Shown in pieces: positions 6,902-13,686 of a stretch of 13,686 nt of DNA. The notes below the pieces were generated by a model. That model saw only the letters and a program-made list of their open reading frames with translations, was not told the origin of the DNA and ran no database searches. Position numbers and translations under genes: made by a program. Position 1 is the first letter of the stretch. The number at the start of each line of letters is the position of its first letter. This DNA comes from JAFGHJ01 sp964631335 (GTDB taxonomy: Bacteria; Hydrothermota; UBA3072), in NCBI GenBank assembly GCA_964631335.1, contig CAZVXD010000050.1, forward strand, positions 1 through 13,686, written 5' to 3'.

Positions 6902-7856
6902 TTGTGATATCCTTTTTGAAACTGCGCAAAAAAAACTTTGTTTTTCCGAGTTTTACCATTTTTAGTTCTCCTTTGGCTAAAAGGTCTTCAATTATATTCC
7001 AGGTTTTATCTGCTTTATACAGAATATTTTTTACATCTTCTTCGCGCATTGGATGAACCGAAGTTATGTTTAATATTTCTTCACGTACGTTTTTTGTGGC
7101 GGGGAATTCGATAGGGGAGTATCCGCTCAATAATTCGACGTTTAGTTCTCTCCGGGTGAATAAATTGTAAGCTGTATTAATCGTTTTTTCGTCAGGAACT
7201 CCAGCCGATTTACTGGCAGGGGGTCTTGTGGGGATCGAGATATAAGCTCTTTCAATTTTCAAAGTACGGATAAATTCGGCAATTTCTTCTATTTCTTTTT
7301 TGTCGGTATTTATGTTTTCTATCAACATTGTTTCGGTATAAAGTTCTCCTTTATATTCTTTGCTGAATTTTGAAATCCCTTCGAGTATATTTTTTAATGA
7401 TAAATCGGGATGAGGACGATTTATTTTTCTCCATATTTTTTCAGATACCGCGTCGATTTTTACGGAAACCCAGTCGGCTTTGCTTAAATCTTCCCGGACA
7501 TCATTCCGGTTTATTAAGGAAGCGTTTGTTATGACAGCTATTGGGATTCCTGATTGTTTTAGTGTTTCTATTTCTTTGCCCAAATTTATATCCAGCGTTG
7601 GTTCTCCGTCGGGAACAAAACTTAGAAAATCTATTTGTTCGTTTTGTTTTTTTAACTCTTCGATTTTTCGAAAAACCTGAGTTTTGATTTCTTTTACTTT
7701 ATAGAATTCTTTTCTTTCCGCGGAAAGGTTATAAGTTTTTCCAACCTGACAATAAACACATGAATAGGTGCAAATTTTTGGAGGAATATTATTTATTCCC
7801 AGGCTTCTTCCCAGTCTTCTCGAGGGAACGGGTCCGAAAGGTATTTTATTCTTCAT
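6885..7856 (-). CDS. Radical SAM protein, COG0731-like, unknown substrate
   Basis: A 323-residue protein opening with FGPVPSRRLGRSLGIN (7-22) and the cluster motif CTYSCVYC, with Cys29, Cys33 and Cys36 (C-x3-C-x2-C) ligating a [4Fe-4S] cluster for SAM cleavage. A GGEPT-like motif, DGEPTLD, follows in the first half, then ITNASLINR and WVSVKIDA, as in the COG0731 branch of radical SAM proteins. The last 70 residues (HPMREEDV...WNIIEDLLAKGEL...KTKFFLR) look like a winged-helix domain. The three cluster residues are the only cysteines, so an auxiliary Cys-ligated cluster is unlikely. The substrate is unknown. The start overlaps the hprK end by 11 nt. It resembles neither MoaA nor TYW1 beyond the core barrel. 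Confidence 0.85.
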   Translation of the reverse strand: MKNKIPFGPVPSRRLGRSLGINNIPPKICTYSCVYCQVGKTYNLSAERKEFYKVKEIKTQVFRKIEELKKQNEQIDFLSFVPDGEPTLDINLGKEIETLKQSGIPIAVITNASLINRNDVREDLSKADWVSVKIDAVSEKIWRKINRPHPDLSLKNILEGISKFSKEYKGELYTETMLIENINTDKKEIEEIAEFIRTLKIERAYISIPTRPPASKSAGVPDEKTINTAYNLFTRRELNVELLSGYSPIEFPATKNVREEILNITSVHPMREEDVKNILYKADKTWNIIEDLLAKGELKMVKLGKTKFFLRSFKKDITNGKNK

Positions 7857-8826
7857 CTTCCTCTCTGCGCAGGTACTTTTTTCTTTTCTTCTTAAGTTTT
7901 TTTACCAGTTCATGTTCGAAGATTTCGGCGGAGTAAAAGCCGACATTCTTTCCCAGGTAATCCATCGCGACGACTTCGGCGATAGTTGTGATATTCTTGC
8001 CGGGTATTAGAGGAACGCTTATTTTTGGGATAGGGACTCCCAGTATTTCGGTTTCTCCTGTTTCGAGCCCGGTTCTCGTATAATCCTTTGTTTTTTCCCA
8101 TTTTACCAGCTCCAGCTGCATTTCCAGTCTCTTTTGTATTCTTACAGCTTTTATTCCGAAGAGTGCCGCCGCGTTCAAAATTCCGACTCCTCTTATTTCG
8201 ATATTGTGCATGAGGATGTTTTCCTTCTCTTTCTCTTCTCCTACCAGAACGTCTCTTTTTCTTTTTACGCAGACTATATCGTCAGCTACCAGACGGTGCC
8301 CTTTAGTAATCAAATCCAGCGCGAGTTCGCTTTTTCCCATTCCGCTTTCCCCGGTAATCAGAAGACCTATTCCGAAAACATCGACAAGGTTTCCATGCAG
8401 ATAAACAAATTCCGCCATTTTTTCTTCCAGGTAAAAATGTATTACTTCCGATATTTGCGATGAAGTCGCCTCTGTTTTTACCAGAGGTATATTCAGATCA
8501 TTGCACCCTTTAACAAGAATTTTCGGAGCTTTGTAGTTACAGGTTATGACTATTAGCGGTGATTGAAAAGAAGTAAAACGATCTATTCTTTCCTGTAACA
8601 CATCATCAGAAAGGGTTGCCAGGTAGCCTATGTCCCTGTTGCCGATAATCTGAACCGCGTCCGCGGGGAAGTCTTTGTCATAACCGGCGAGTATATATCC
8701 GGGCCTGCTTATATATTTTTTGCCGATTTCTCTTTTAAGTCCTTTCTTTCCCGCGATTAGCTTTAGAGAAAAGTAACCTTTTATTCCTTCGATTAAATCA
8801 TTAACGGTGATTTTATCACTTTCCAT
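7846..8826 (-). CDS. hprK: HPr kinase/phosphorylase
   Basis: A 326-residue bifunctional enzyme that phosphorylates and dephosphorylates a regulatory serine on HPr-type phosphocarriers. The N-terminal domain (about 1-130) is followed by the catalytic domain: His144 in YLHGNLVD, the Walker A loop GESGMGKS (159-166) followed by Glu167, the catalytic Asp pair in VADD (180-183), and the HprK signature IEIRGVGILN (209-218). The VPIPKISVPL segment (264-273) and AEVVAMDYLGKNVG complete the family pattern. A very basic then acidic tail (RKKYLRREEDEE) ends the protein. Its start overlaps the hpf end by 11 nt, and no Shine-Dalgarno is visible before the ATG, so translation is probably coupled to hpf. 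No HPr or PTS gene lies in the window. Confidence 0.96.
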   Translation of the reverse strand: MESDKITVNDLIEGIKGYFSLKLIAGKKGLKREIGKKYISRPGYILAGYDKDFPADAVQIIGNRDIGYLATLSDDVLQERIDRFTSFQSPLIVITCNYKAPKILVKGCNDLNIPLVKTEATSSQISEVIHFYLEEKMAEFVYLHGNLVDVFGIGLLITGESGMGKSELALDLITKGHRLVADDIVCVKRKRDVLVGEEKEKENILMHNIEIRGVGILNAAALFGIKAVRIQKRLEMQLELVKWEKTKDYTRTGLETGETEILGVPIPKISVPLIPGKNITTIAEVVAMDYLGKNVGFYSAEIFEHELVKKLKKKRKKYLRREEDEE

Positions 8827-9112
8827 GATGGTCGGTTACTTTTCCCTCGTATTTTTTTACCTGCCTTTCGACCTTATTCAGAGCTTCCGCTACAGTTTTA
8901 TAAGCATCGTCTCCTTTGGCTTTCGCGTTTATTTTCTTATGATCCATTGTGACATTTATTTCCGTGTCTCTTCGATCTCCTTCTCCGTCTATTATAATTT
9001 CTATATGTTTTATCCATTTGGAAAACCTGGTGAGTTTTTTTGTTTTTTTTGAAATGTAAGCTTCGAGTTCCTCTGAAGAATCAAAGTGACGTGTTATAAG
9101 TTTATAATCCAT
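8816..9112 (-). CDS. hpf: Ribosome hibernation-promoting factor (short HPF/RaiA family)
   Basis: A 98-residue protein with the S30AE/HPF fold: a ligand-free beta-alpha-beta-beta-beta-alpha pattern starting YKLITRHFDSSEELEAYISKK, then EIIIDGEGDRRDTEINVTMDHKKINAKAKGDDAYKTV, and a basic terminal helix (ALNKVERQVKKYEGK). The family binds the 30S decoding region of resting ribosomes and blocks tRNA and mRNA binding. The length is that of short HPF (about 95-110 residues); the C-terminal dimerisation domain of long HPF is absent, so dimer formation would need a separate factor. The ATG overlaps the nadB stop as TAATG (1 nt). The adjoining hprK is a classical neighbour of hpf in Proteobacteria. Confidence 0.92.
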   Translation of the reverse strand: MDYKLITRHFDSSEELEAYISKKTKKLTRFSKWIKHIEIIIDGEGDRRDTEINVTMDHKKINAKAKGDDAYKTVAEALNKVERQVKKYEGKVTDHHGK

Positions 9113-10689
9113 TATTCCTCCTTTTTTAAAAAAGTGTGTTTTTTGAACTTTTCTCTTTCTTCGGGGTGATCTTTATTATAATGAAGTCCCCGGGACTCTT
9201 TTCTCTCCAGGGCCGATTTGGTTATTAGATAAGCCACGGTGACCAGGGAACGGAGTTCTATAATGTCTTTTGAGATATAACTGTTTTTGTATAATTCTTC
9301 TATTTCCCCAAGATAAAGATTAAATCTTCTCATAGCTCTATTCAGCCGGTAATCTCTCCTTACAATACCTACATAATCCCACATTGTCTGTTTGATTTCC
9401 TTTTTTGTATGAATAGCCAGAACGCTTTCTTCTATTCTGGCTCTTGTTTTATCTGGAGGTTTGAATTCCTTCGGATAGGGATTGGTTACTTTCCAATCTT
9501 CTGCTATATTAGCCGCCCTTGTAGAGAAGACCAGCGCTTCGAGTAAAGAATTGCTTGCGAGCCGGTTTGCTCCGTGTACACCTGTAAACGCGACTTCTCC
9601 CGCGGCCAGAAGACCTTTAAGGTCTGTTCTGCCGTTAAGGTCTGTGTATATGCCTCCGCACATATAGTGGGCTGCCGGAACAACAGGTATCGGTTCTCTG
9701 GTAATATCTATGGAGTGCTTCAGGCATTCTTTGTAAATGTTGGGGAAAGTCTTTTTTATAGAAACGGAATTTTTATGCGATATGTCGAGAAGTACATATT
9801 CACATCCCTTTTCTTTTAACACTGAATCGCAGGCTCGAGCTACGATATCTCTGGGGGCGAGTTCCGCTCTTTTATCGAAATCTTTCATAAATCTATAGCC
9901 TTCGCAGTCCTTAAGTACTGCCCCTTCACCGCGAACAGCTTCTGAAATAAGAAACTGTTTTTCCATATGTTCCGCAGTCCAGAGTGTGGTTGGGTGGAAC
10001 TGAAAAAATTCCATATCCACTATTTTGCTTCCGGCTTTGTACGCGAGAACGATGCCGTCACCGGTCGCAACAATTGGGTTTGAGGTATGCTGATAAACCT
10101 GTCCGGCGCCTCCTGTGGCAAGCATGGTAATTTTCGCGAAAACCTGAATAATTTCTCCCGTTGAAACATCAAGGGCTAATACTCCCTGGACCTCTCCGTC
10201 TCCGGAAATAAGTTCAAAAGCGATGTGATGCTCGAATATCCTTATGTTTGGATGATTTTTTATAGCTGAAGTCAGGTTTTTTTCTATCTCTCTTCCGGTG
10301 AAATCTCCGGAATGAACTATTCTTCGCTCGGAATGTCCGCCTTCTTTCCATAATTCCAGGTTTAAATTTTTGTCTTTTGTGAATTCTACGCCCCACTCGA
10401 TAAGATCATGTATTAGTGCCGGGCCTTCTTTTACCATTATTTCGACTGCTTCTTGTACACAGAGACCGGCTCCTGCTTCACAGGTATCCTTTATGTGAGA
10501 AGAAAAAGAATCGTTTTTGTTTAGAACCGCTGCCACTCCTCCCTGGGCGTAATTTGTGTTCGCGTCGGTTTTTTCTTTTTTCGTGAGAATCAAAACATTT
10601 CCTCTCTCACAAACTCGAAGCGCGAAATTTAGAGCGGATATACCACTTCCTATTACAAGAAAATCCGTATTTATTCTTCTTGTCTCCAT
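9112..10689 (-). CDS. nadB: L-aspartate oxidase
   Basis: A 525-residue FAD enzyme that oxidises L-aspartate to iminoaspartate, the first step of de novo NAD synthesis. The Rossmann FAD-binding motif is VIGSGISALNFAL at 12-24. GGHSERRIVHSGDFTGREIE at 117-136 holds active-site residues, LAPRDIVARA is at 277-286, and HYMCGGIYTD (341-350) and GVHGANRLASNSLLEAL (370-386) are hallmarks of the fumarate-reductase/NadB superfamily. The arginine and histidine set and the aspartate-oxidase-type C-terminal helical domain favour NadB over SdhA/FrdA. Length is typical. NadA and NadC, which act next, are not in the window. The ATG lies 19 nt inside the end of murA. Confidence 0.96.
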   Translation of the reverse strand: METRRINTDFLVIGSGISALNFALRVCERGNVLILTKKEKTDANTNYAQGGVAAVLNKNDSFSSHIKDTCEAGAGLCVQEAVEIMVKEGPALIHDLIEWGVEFTKDKNLNLELWKEGGHSERRIVHSGDFTGREIEKNLTSAIKNHPNIRIFEHHIAFELISGDGEVQGVLALDVSTGEIIQVFAKITMLATGGAGQVYQHTSNPIVATGDGIVLAYKAGSKIVDMEFFQFHPTTLWTAEHMEKQFLISEAVRGEGAVLKDCEGYRFMKDFDKRAELAPRDIVARACDSVLKEKGCEYVLLDISHKNSVSIKKTFPNIYKECLKHSIDITREPIPVVPAAHYMCGGIYTDLNGRTDLKGLLAAGEVAFTGVHGANRLASNSLLEALVFSTRAANIAEDWKVTNPYPKEFKPPDKTRARIEESVLAIHTKKEIKQTMWDYVGIVRRDYRLNRAMRRFNLYLGEIEELYKNSYISKDIIELRSLVTVAYLITKSALERKESRGLHYNKDHPEEREKFKKHTFLKKEE

Positions 10690-11933
10690 ATCCTGGCGCC
10701 TAATTTTCTTAATCTTTCTTCTATGTTTTCGTAACCTCTGTCTATGTGATAAATTCTCCTTACTTCGGTGGTTCCCGACGCCGATAAACCAGCCAGAACA
10801 AGAGCTGCTGAGGCTCGTAAATCGGAAGCCATTACTTCCGCCCCGTAAAGACAGGGTACACCTTTTATTACCACATAATCACTTTCTCTCTTTATATCCG
10901 CTCCCATTCTAACGAGTTCCATGACGTGCATAAATCTTTCCTCAAAGATTTTTTCCCGCACAATAGATATCCCGTCGGAAAGTGAGAGTAAAGCCGTAAA
11001 TTGAGCCTGCATATCCGTGGGGAAGCCCGGGAAGGGAGCTGTTTCAATATCCACGCTTGTGATTTCTCTGTCCATTTTTACGGCGATACCGTCTTTTTCT
11101 GTAGAAATATCCGCTCCCACTTCTTTTAATTTTTCCAGAGATGATTTAACATGAACTTCTTTAGCTCCCTTTAGAAAAACTTCACCTCTCGATATCGCGG
11201 CTCCTACAGCGAGTGTTCCGGCTTCTATTCTGTCCGGGATGATTTCATATTCACAACCGTGGAGTTTTTTTACGCCCCTTATTTCTATTCTCCGTGTTCC
11301 ATACCCTTTGATTTTTGCTCCGCATTTGTTAAGAAAATTGGCGACATCTTCTACTTCCGGTTCCATTGCCGCTCCTTCTATGACGGTGAGCCCTTTAGCC
11401 AGTGTGGCGGCGCTCATAACGTTTACCGTGGCGCCTACAGAGGGTCCGTTGGGTCCTTCGAGGAAAATAGGTGACCCTTTTAATTTTGTTCCGTAGGCGT
11501 CTATATATCCGTGAGTGATCGAGATATTAGCCTTTAGTCTTTTTAACCCTCTAATGTGAAGATCGATAGGCCTGGTTCCTATCGCGCATCCTCCGGGAAG
11601 GGAAACCATAGCTCTCCCCAGTCGAGCGATAAGAGGTCCCAGTACGTAATAGCTCGCTCTCATCTGTTTTACCAATTCATAAGGAGCCTCATAACCCACT
11701 GCCCCTCTCGTGTCCACTTTTACCCTGTTTCCTTCGATGGATATAGATACCCCGAGAATTTCAAGTACTCTTTTCATTGTAAAAATGTCCCGGAGCTGCG
11801 GTACATTGTCTATAACGAATTCATCTTCGCAAAGTAATGTCGCGGCAAGAATGGGGAGGGCTGAATTCTTTGACCCCTTTATTTCCACTTCACCTTTTAG
11901 ACTTTTTCCGCCTTCTATTATAAATTTATCCAT
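10671..11933 (-). CDS. murA: UDP-N-acetylglucosamine 1-carboxyvinyltransferase
   Basis: A 420-residue cytoplasmic enzyme that transfers enolpyruvate from PEP to UDP-GlcNAc, the first committed step of peptidoglycan synthesis. Residues seen are Lys22 in GSKNSALP (20-27), Arg92 in MRASYYVLGP, the catalytic loop Cys116 in LPGGCAIGTRPIDLH (112-125), and the general base Asp307 in FPGFPTDMQAQF. The two inside-out alpha/beta domains are complete and the length is standard. Cys rather than Asp in the loop is the residue that fosfomycin alkylates, so the enzyme should be of the sensitive type. The ATG overlaps the polX stop by 8 nt, and a GAGGG lies about 12 nt upstream inside polX, a rather long spacing. 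Confidence 0.98.
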   Translation of the reverse strand: MDKFIIEGGKSLKGEVEIKGSKNSALPILAATLLCEDEFVIDNVPQLRDIFTMKRVLEILGVSISIEGNRVKVDTRGAVGYEAPYELVKQMRASYYVLGPLIARLGRAMVSLPGGCAIGTRPIDLHIRGLKRLKANISITHGYIDAYGTKLKGSPIFLEGPNGPSVGATVNVMSAATLAKGLTVIEGAAMEPEVEDVANFLNKCGAKIKGYGTRRIEIRGVKKLHGCEYEIIPDRIEAGTLAVGAAISRGEVFLKGAKEVHVKSSLEKLKEVGADISTEKDGIAVKMDREITSVDIETAPFPGFPTDMQAQFTALLSLSDGISIVREKIFEERFMHVMELVRMGADIKRESDYVVIKGVPCLYGAEVMASDLRASAALVLAGLSASGTTEVRRIYHIDRGYENIEERLRKLGARIWRQEE

Positions 11934-13644
11934 TTATTTTTAAAACCCTCAGGAGTTCATCGAGCTTATAAGTATTTATGACAGAATTACTGTTAATCCA
12001 TGCTCTTCTTGCTATACCAACGCCTAAATCCATCCATCTAAACATCTCAAAATTGTGGGCGTCTGTGTTGATACAAAATTTAATTCCTCTGTTGTTTGCT
12101 TCCTTAGCATTGAACTCGTCCAGGTCTAATCTATCATAATAAGCGTTTATTTCAAGTATTTTTTTTTCTTCTTTTGCTTTATTCATTACCCTATCTAAAT
12201 CGACTTCATAACCGGTTCTGTTCGATATTAATCTTCCGGTAGGGTGAGCTAATATTGTGAGATAGGGATTTTCGAGAGCCGTTTCCATTCTTTCGGTTAC
12301 GTTTTTCTTAAATCCCGAGTGTATAGCTCCTATTACAAAATCTAGTTTTTCAAGTATTTCATCCTTGAAATCCAGAGAGCCATCCGATAATATGTCGCTT
12401 TCAGTACCTTTAAGTATTTTGAAATCATTTAAATTTTCGTTCAAAGCGTCTATTTCGTCCATTTGCTTTTTCAGTTCATCTTCGGTTAAGCCATTAGCAT
12501 AAGCGGCGGATGATGAATGATCTGTAATCCCTATATATGAGTACCCGTATTCTCTGGCGTATAAGGCAAGTTCTTTGATACTCTTTTTACCGTCGGAGTA
12601 TTCTGTATGAGTGTGCAAATTTCCTTTAATATCTTTGTAATCTATTAAATCGGGTAATTTTTCCTGCAGGGATAATTCTATTTCTCCCCTGTTTTCTCTT
12701 AGTTCGGGCGGAATATAATCCATTCCAAGCAATTTATATATTTCTTCTTCGCTTTTACCGGCTATCATTTTGTCTTTCTTGAAGACTCCATATTCGTTGA
12801 TTTTAAGGCCTTTTTTTATTGCCATACTCCTTAACTTAACATTATGATCTTTCGAACCTGTAAAGTATATAAGAGCAGCTCCGTAGGACTTCCCGGGAAG
12901 AATACGCAGGTCCACCCGGATGCCGATTTCTTTTAAAAGAACAGAAACTTTGGTTTTTCCGGACTCCAAAACCTTTTCTATCTCGTTAAAAGCAATGAAT
13001 TTTTCTGTTACCTTTTCCGGGGATTCTGTCTTTATAAGAATATCGATATCTCCAACAGTTTCTTTCCTTCTGCGCATGGAACCGGCGGTAGAAACTTTCT
13101 TGACAGATTTTAAGTTTTTTAGTTTTTTTATTATTTCTTCTACGGTAGGAGTAACTTCTCCCAGAGTAAAACGCCGGTTTTCTCCCATTTTTTCTTCATA
13201 GAATTTAATGTTTTCAAGAATTTTTTCGGCTTTTTTATCTCCCAATCCTTCTATTTCTGCAAAAGAACCGTCCTGGATTACTTTTTTTAAATCTTTTAAA
13301 TCGTTAACCCCTAATTCTTTATGTAGCAGGTGAATGGTCCTTGGCCCCAGATCTCTGATATTTAGGAGTTTGAAAAGGGATTCGGGAATGTCTTTTACGA
13401 CTTCTTCGAGTTTTGTCATTTTTCCCGTGGCTAAATATTCTTCTATTTTCTTAGCAATACCGGCGCCCACGCCCTCGATATTTGTGAGCGTTCCGTTCTT
13501 ATAAAATTTTTCTATGTCTTCGGGTAGGTCTTGTATAACGTTGGCAGCTTTTCTGTAAGCGCGTATTTTGAAAAAGTTTTCTCCCGACAGGTCTAAACCG
13601 TCAGCGATTTTTAATAGCAAATCTGCAACCTCGCGGTTTTTCAT
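11926..13644 (-). CDS. polX: DNA polymerase X family protein with PHP domain (PolX)
   Basis: A 572-residue bacterial PolX. Helix-hairpin-helix segments lie at about 53-71 (NIEGVGAGIAKKI), 93-113 and 128-146. The nucleotidyltransferase palm holds GSMRRRKETVGDIDIL (188-203), with metal ligands Asp199 and Asp201 and a third Asp245 in RVDLRI; TGSKDHN at 262-268 is also family-typical. The C-terminal PHP domain carries a complete apparent metal set: His344/His346, Asp351, His376, Glu415, His442, His467, Asp528 and His530. Both gap-filling polymerase and 3'-5' exonuclease or AP-processing activities are therefore expected, in base-excision or gap repair. The MKNREVADLL N-terminus matches the usual start. 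Only about 8 nt separate the -10 box from the ATG, with no Shine-Dalgarno. Confidence 0.96.
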   Translation of the reverse strand: MKNREVADLLLKIADGLDLSGENFFKIRAYRKAANVIQDLPEDIEKFYKNGTLTNIEGVGAGIAKKIEEYLATGKMTKLEEVVKDIPESLFKLLNIRDLGPRTIHLLHKELGVNDLKDLKKVIQDGSFAEIEGLGDKKAEKILENIKFYEEKMGENRRFTLGEVTPTVEEIIKKLKNLKSVKKVSTAGSMRRRKETVGDIDILIKTESPEKVTEKFIAFNEIEKVLESGKTKVSVLLKEIGIRVDLRILPGKSYGAALIYFTGSKDHNVKLRSMAIKKGLKINEYGVFKKDKMIAGKSEEEIYKLLGMDYIPPELRENRGEIELSLQEKLPDLIDYKDIKGNLHTHTEYSDGKKSIKELALYAREYGYSYIGITDHSSSAAYANGLTEDELKKQMDEIDALNENLNDFKILKGTESDILSDGSLDFKDEILEKLDFVIGAIHSGFKKNVTERMETALENPYLTILAHPTGRLISNRTGYEVDLDRVMNKAKEEKKILEINAYYDRLDLDEFNAKEANNRGIKFCINTDAHNFEMFRWMDLGVGIARRAWINSNSVINTYKLDELLRVLKING

Positions 13645-13652
13645 TTAATAAT

Positions 13653-13681
13653 ATTATAGAAAACCTTAAGGTAAAAGTCAA
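13653..13681 (-). promoter_or_regulatory. Near-consensus sigma70 promoter for the polX-murA-nadB-hpf-hprK-rSAM-yggS operon
   Basis: On the minus strand TTGACT (13681-13676) and TATAAT (13658-13653) are separated by exactly 17 nt, the best promoter match in the window. Counting from the -10 box, the start falls near 13646, about 2 nt before the polX ATG at 13644-13642. The transcript is predicted to be essentially leaderless. No comparable promoter was noticed at the overlapping junctions inside the operon. Confidence 0.72.
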
Positions 13682-13686
13682 CCGGG

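Noticed and set aside
6885..7856. MoaA or TYW1-like assignment for the radical SAM gene
   Set aside because: There is no C-terminal second cluster of cysteines as in MoaA, and no flavodoxin or TYW1-specific segment; only the core radical SAM motifs are shared.
8134..8463. A 109-residue open frame on the + strand within hprK
   Set aside because: It is antisense to the HprK Walker A and signature region, Phe/Ser-rich, with no plausible start context.
9112..10689. Succinate dehydrogenase/fumarate reductase flavoprotein subunit
   Set aside because: The motif set and C-terminal domain fit NadB, and no iron-sulfur or membrane-anchor subunit genes are adjacent.
10556..10912. A 118-residue + strand frame across the murA/nadB junction
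   Set aside because: It is antisense to two well-supported genes and its Leu/Phe/Pro-rich composition is what complementary-strand frames give here.

Overview
The window looks like a chromosomal stretch from a diderm (outer-membrane) bacterium of moderate to low GC, probably from an uncultured or candidate phylum. The diderm call rests on an adjacent gene pair (3448-6063) belonging to the TIGR03546/TIGR03545 families, which are known from outer-membrane bacteria. The combination with HPr kinase, frequent AGA and ATA codons, and AT-rich degenerate intergenic repeats would suit an Omnitrophota-like or similar lineage, but the sequence alone does not fix the phylum. No transposase, phage gene, tRNA, rRNA or CRISPR array is visible.

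Layout. At the left edge (3-164, + strand) is the C-terminal tail of a GH130-type glycoside phosphorylase. Convergent to it is a methionine operon read on the minus strand, metY-metX-metW (3257 to 186): O-acetylhomoserine sulfhydrylase, homoserine O-acyltransferase and the MetW methyltransferase-like partner, separated by only 7 and 2 nt. A divergent intergenic region (3258-3447) holds a very good sigma70-type promoter for the + strand TIGR03546-TIGR03545 pair, which encodes a small multi-spanning membrane protein and a large single-pass AsmA-like protein with coiled coils. This pair is the least understood part of the window and the best candidate for an undescribed system, plausibly in envelope biogenesis or lipid handling. 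AT-rich composite repeats of the same style lie on both sides of it.

From 13644 back to 6221 on the minus strand runs a seven-gene unit in which every neighbouring pair overlaps (8, 19, 1, 11, 11 and 17 nt): polX, murA, nadB, hpf, hprK, a COG0731-type radical SAM gene and yggS. The only visible promoter is a near-consensus TTGACT-17-TATAAT just upstream of polX. It would start transcription about 2 nt before the polX ATG, so the operon mRNA appears to be leaderless.

How the genes fit together. The large operon mixes DNA repair (PolX), the first committed step of peptidoglycan synthesis (MurA), de novo NAD synthesis (NadB), ribosome hibernation (HPF), carbon-state signalling (HprK), a radical SAM enzyme of unknown substrate and PLP homeostasis (YggS). 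The hpf-hprK adjacency recalls the rpoN-hpf-ptsN-hprK neighbourhoods of Proteobacteria, but no rpoN, HPr, ptsN or rapZ is present here. The methionine operon supplies the acylhomoserine route to homocysteine, and its MetY step is PLP-dependent.
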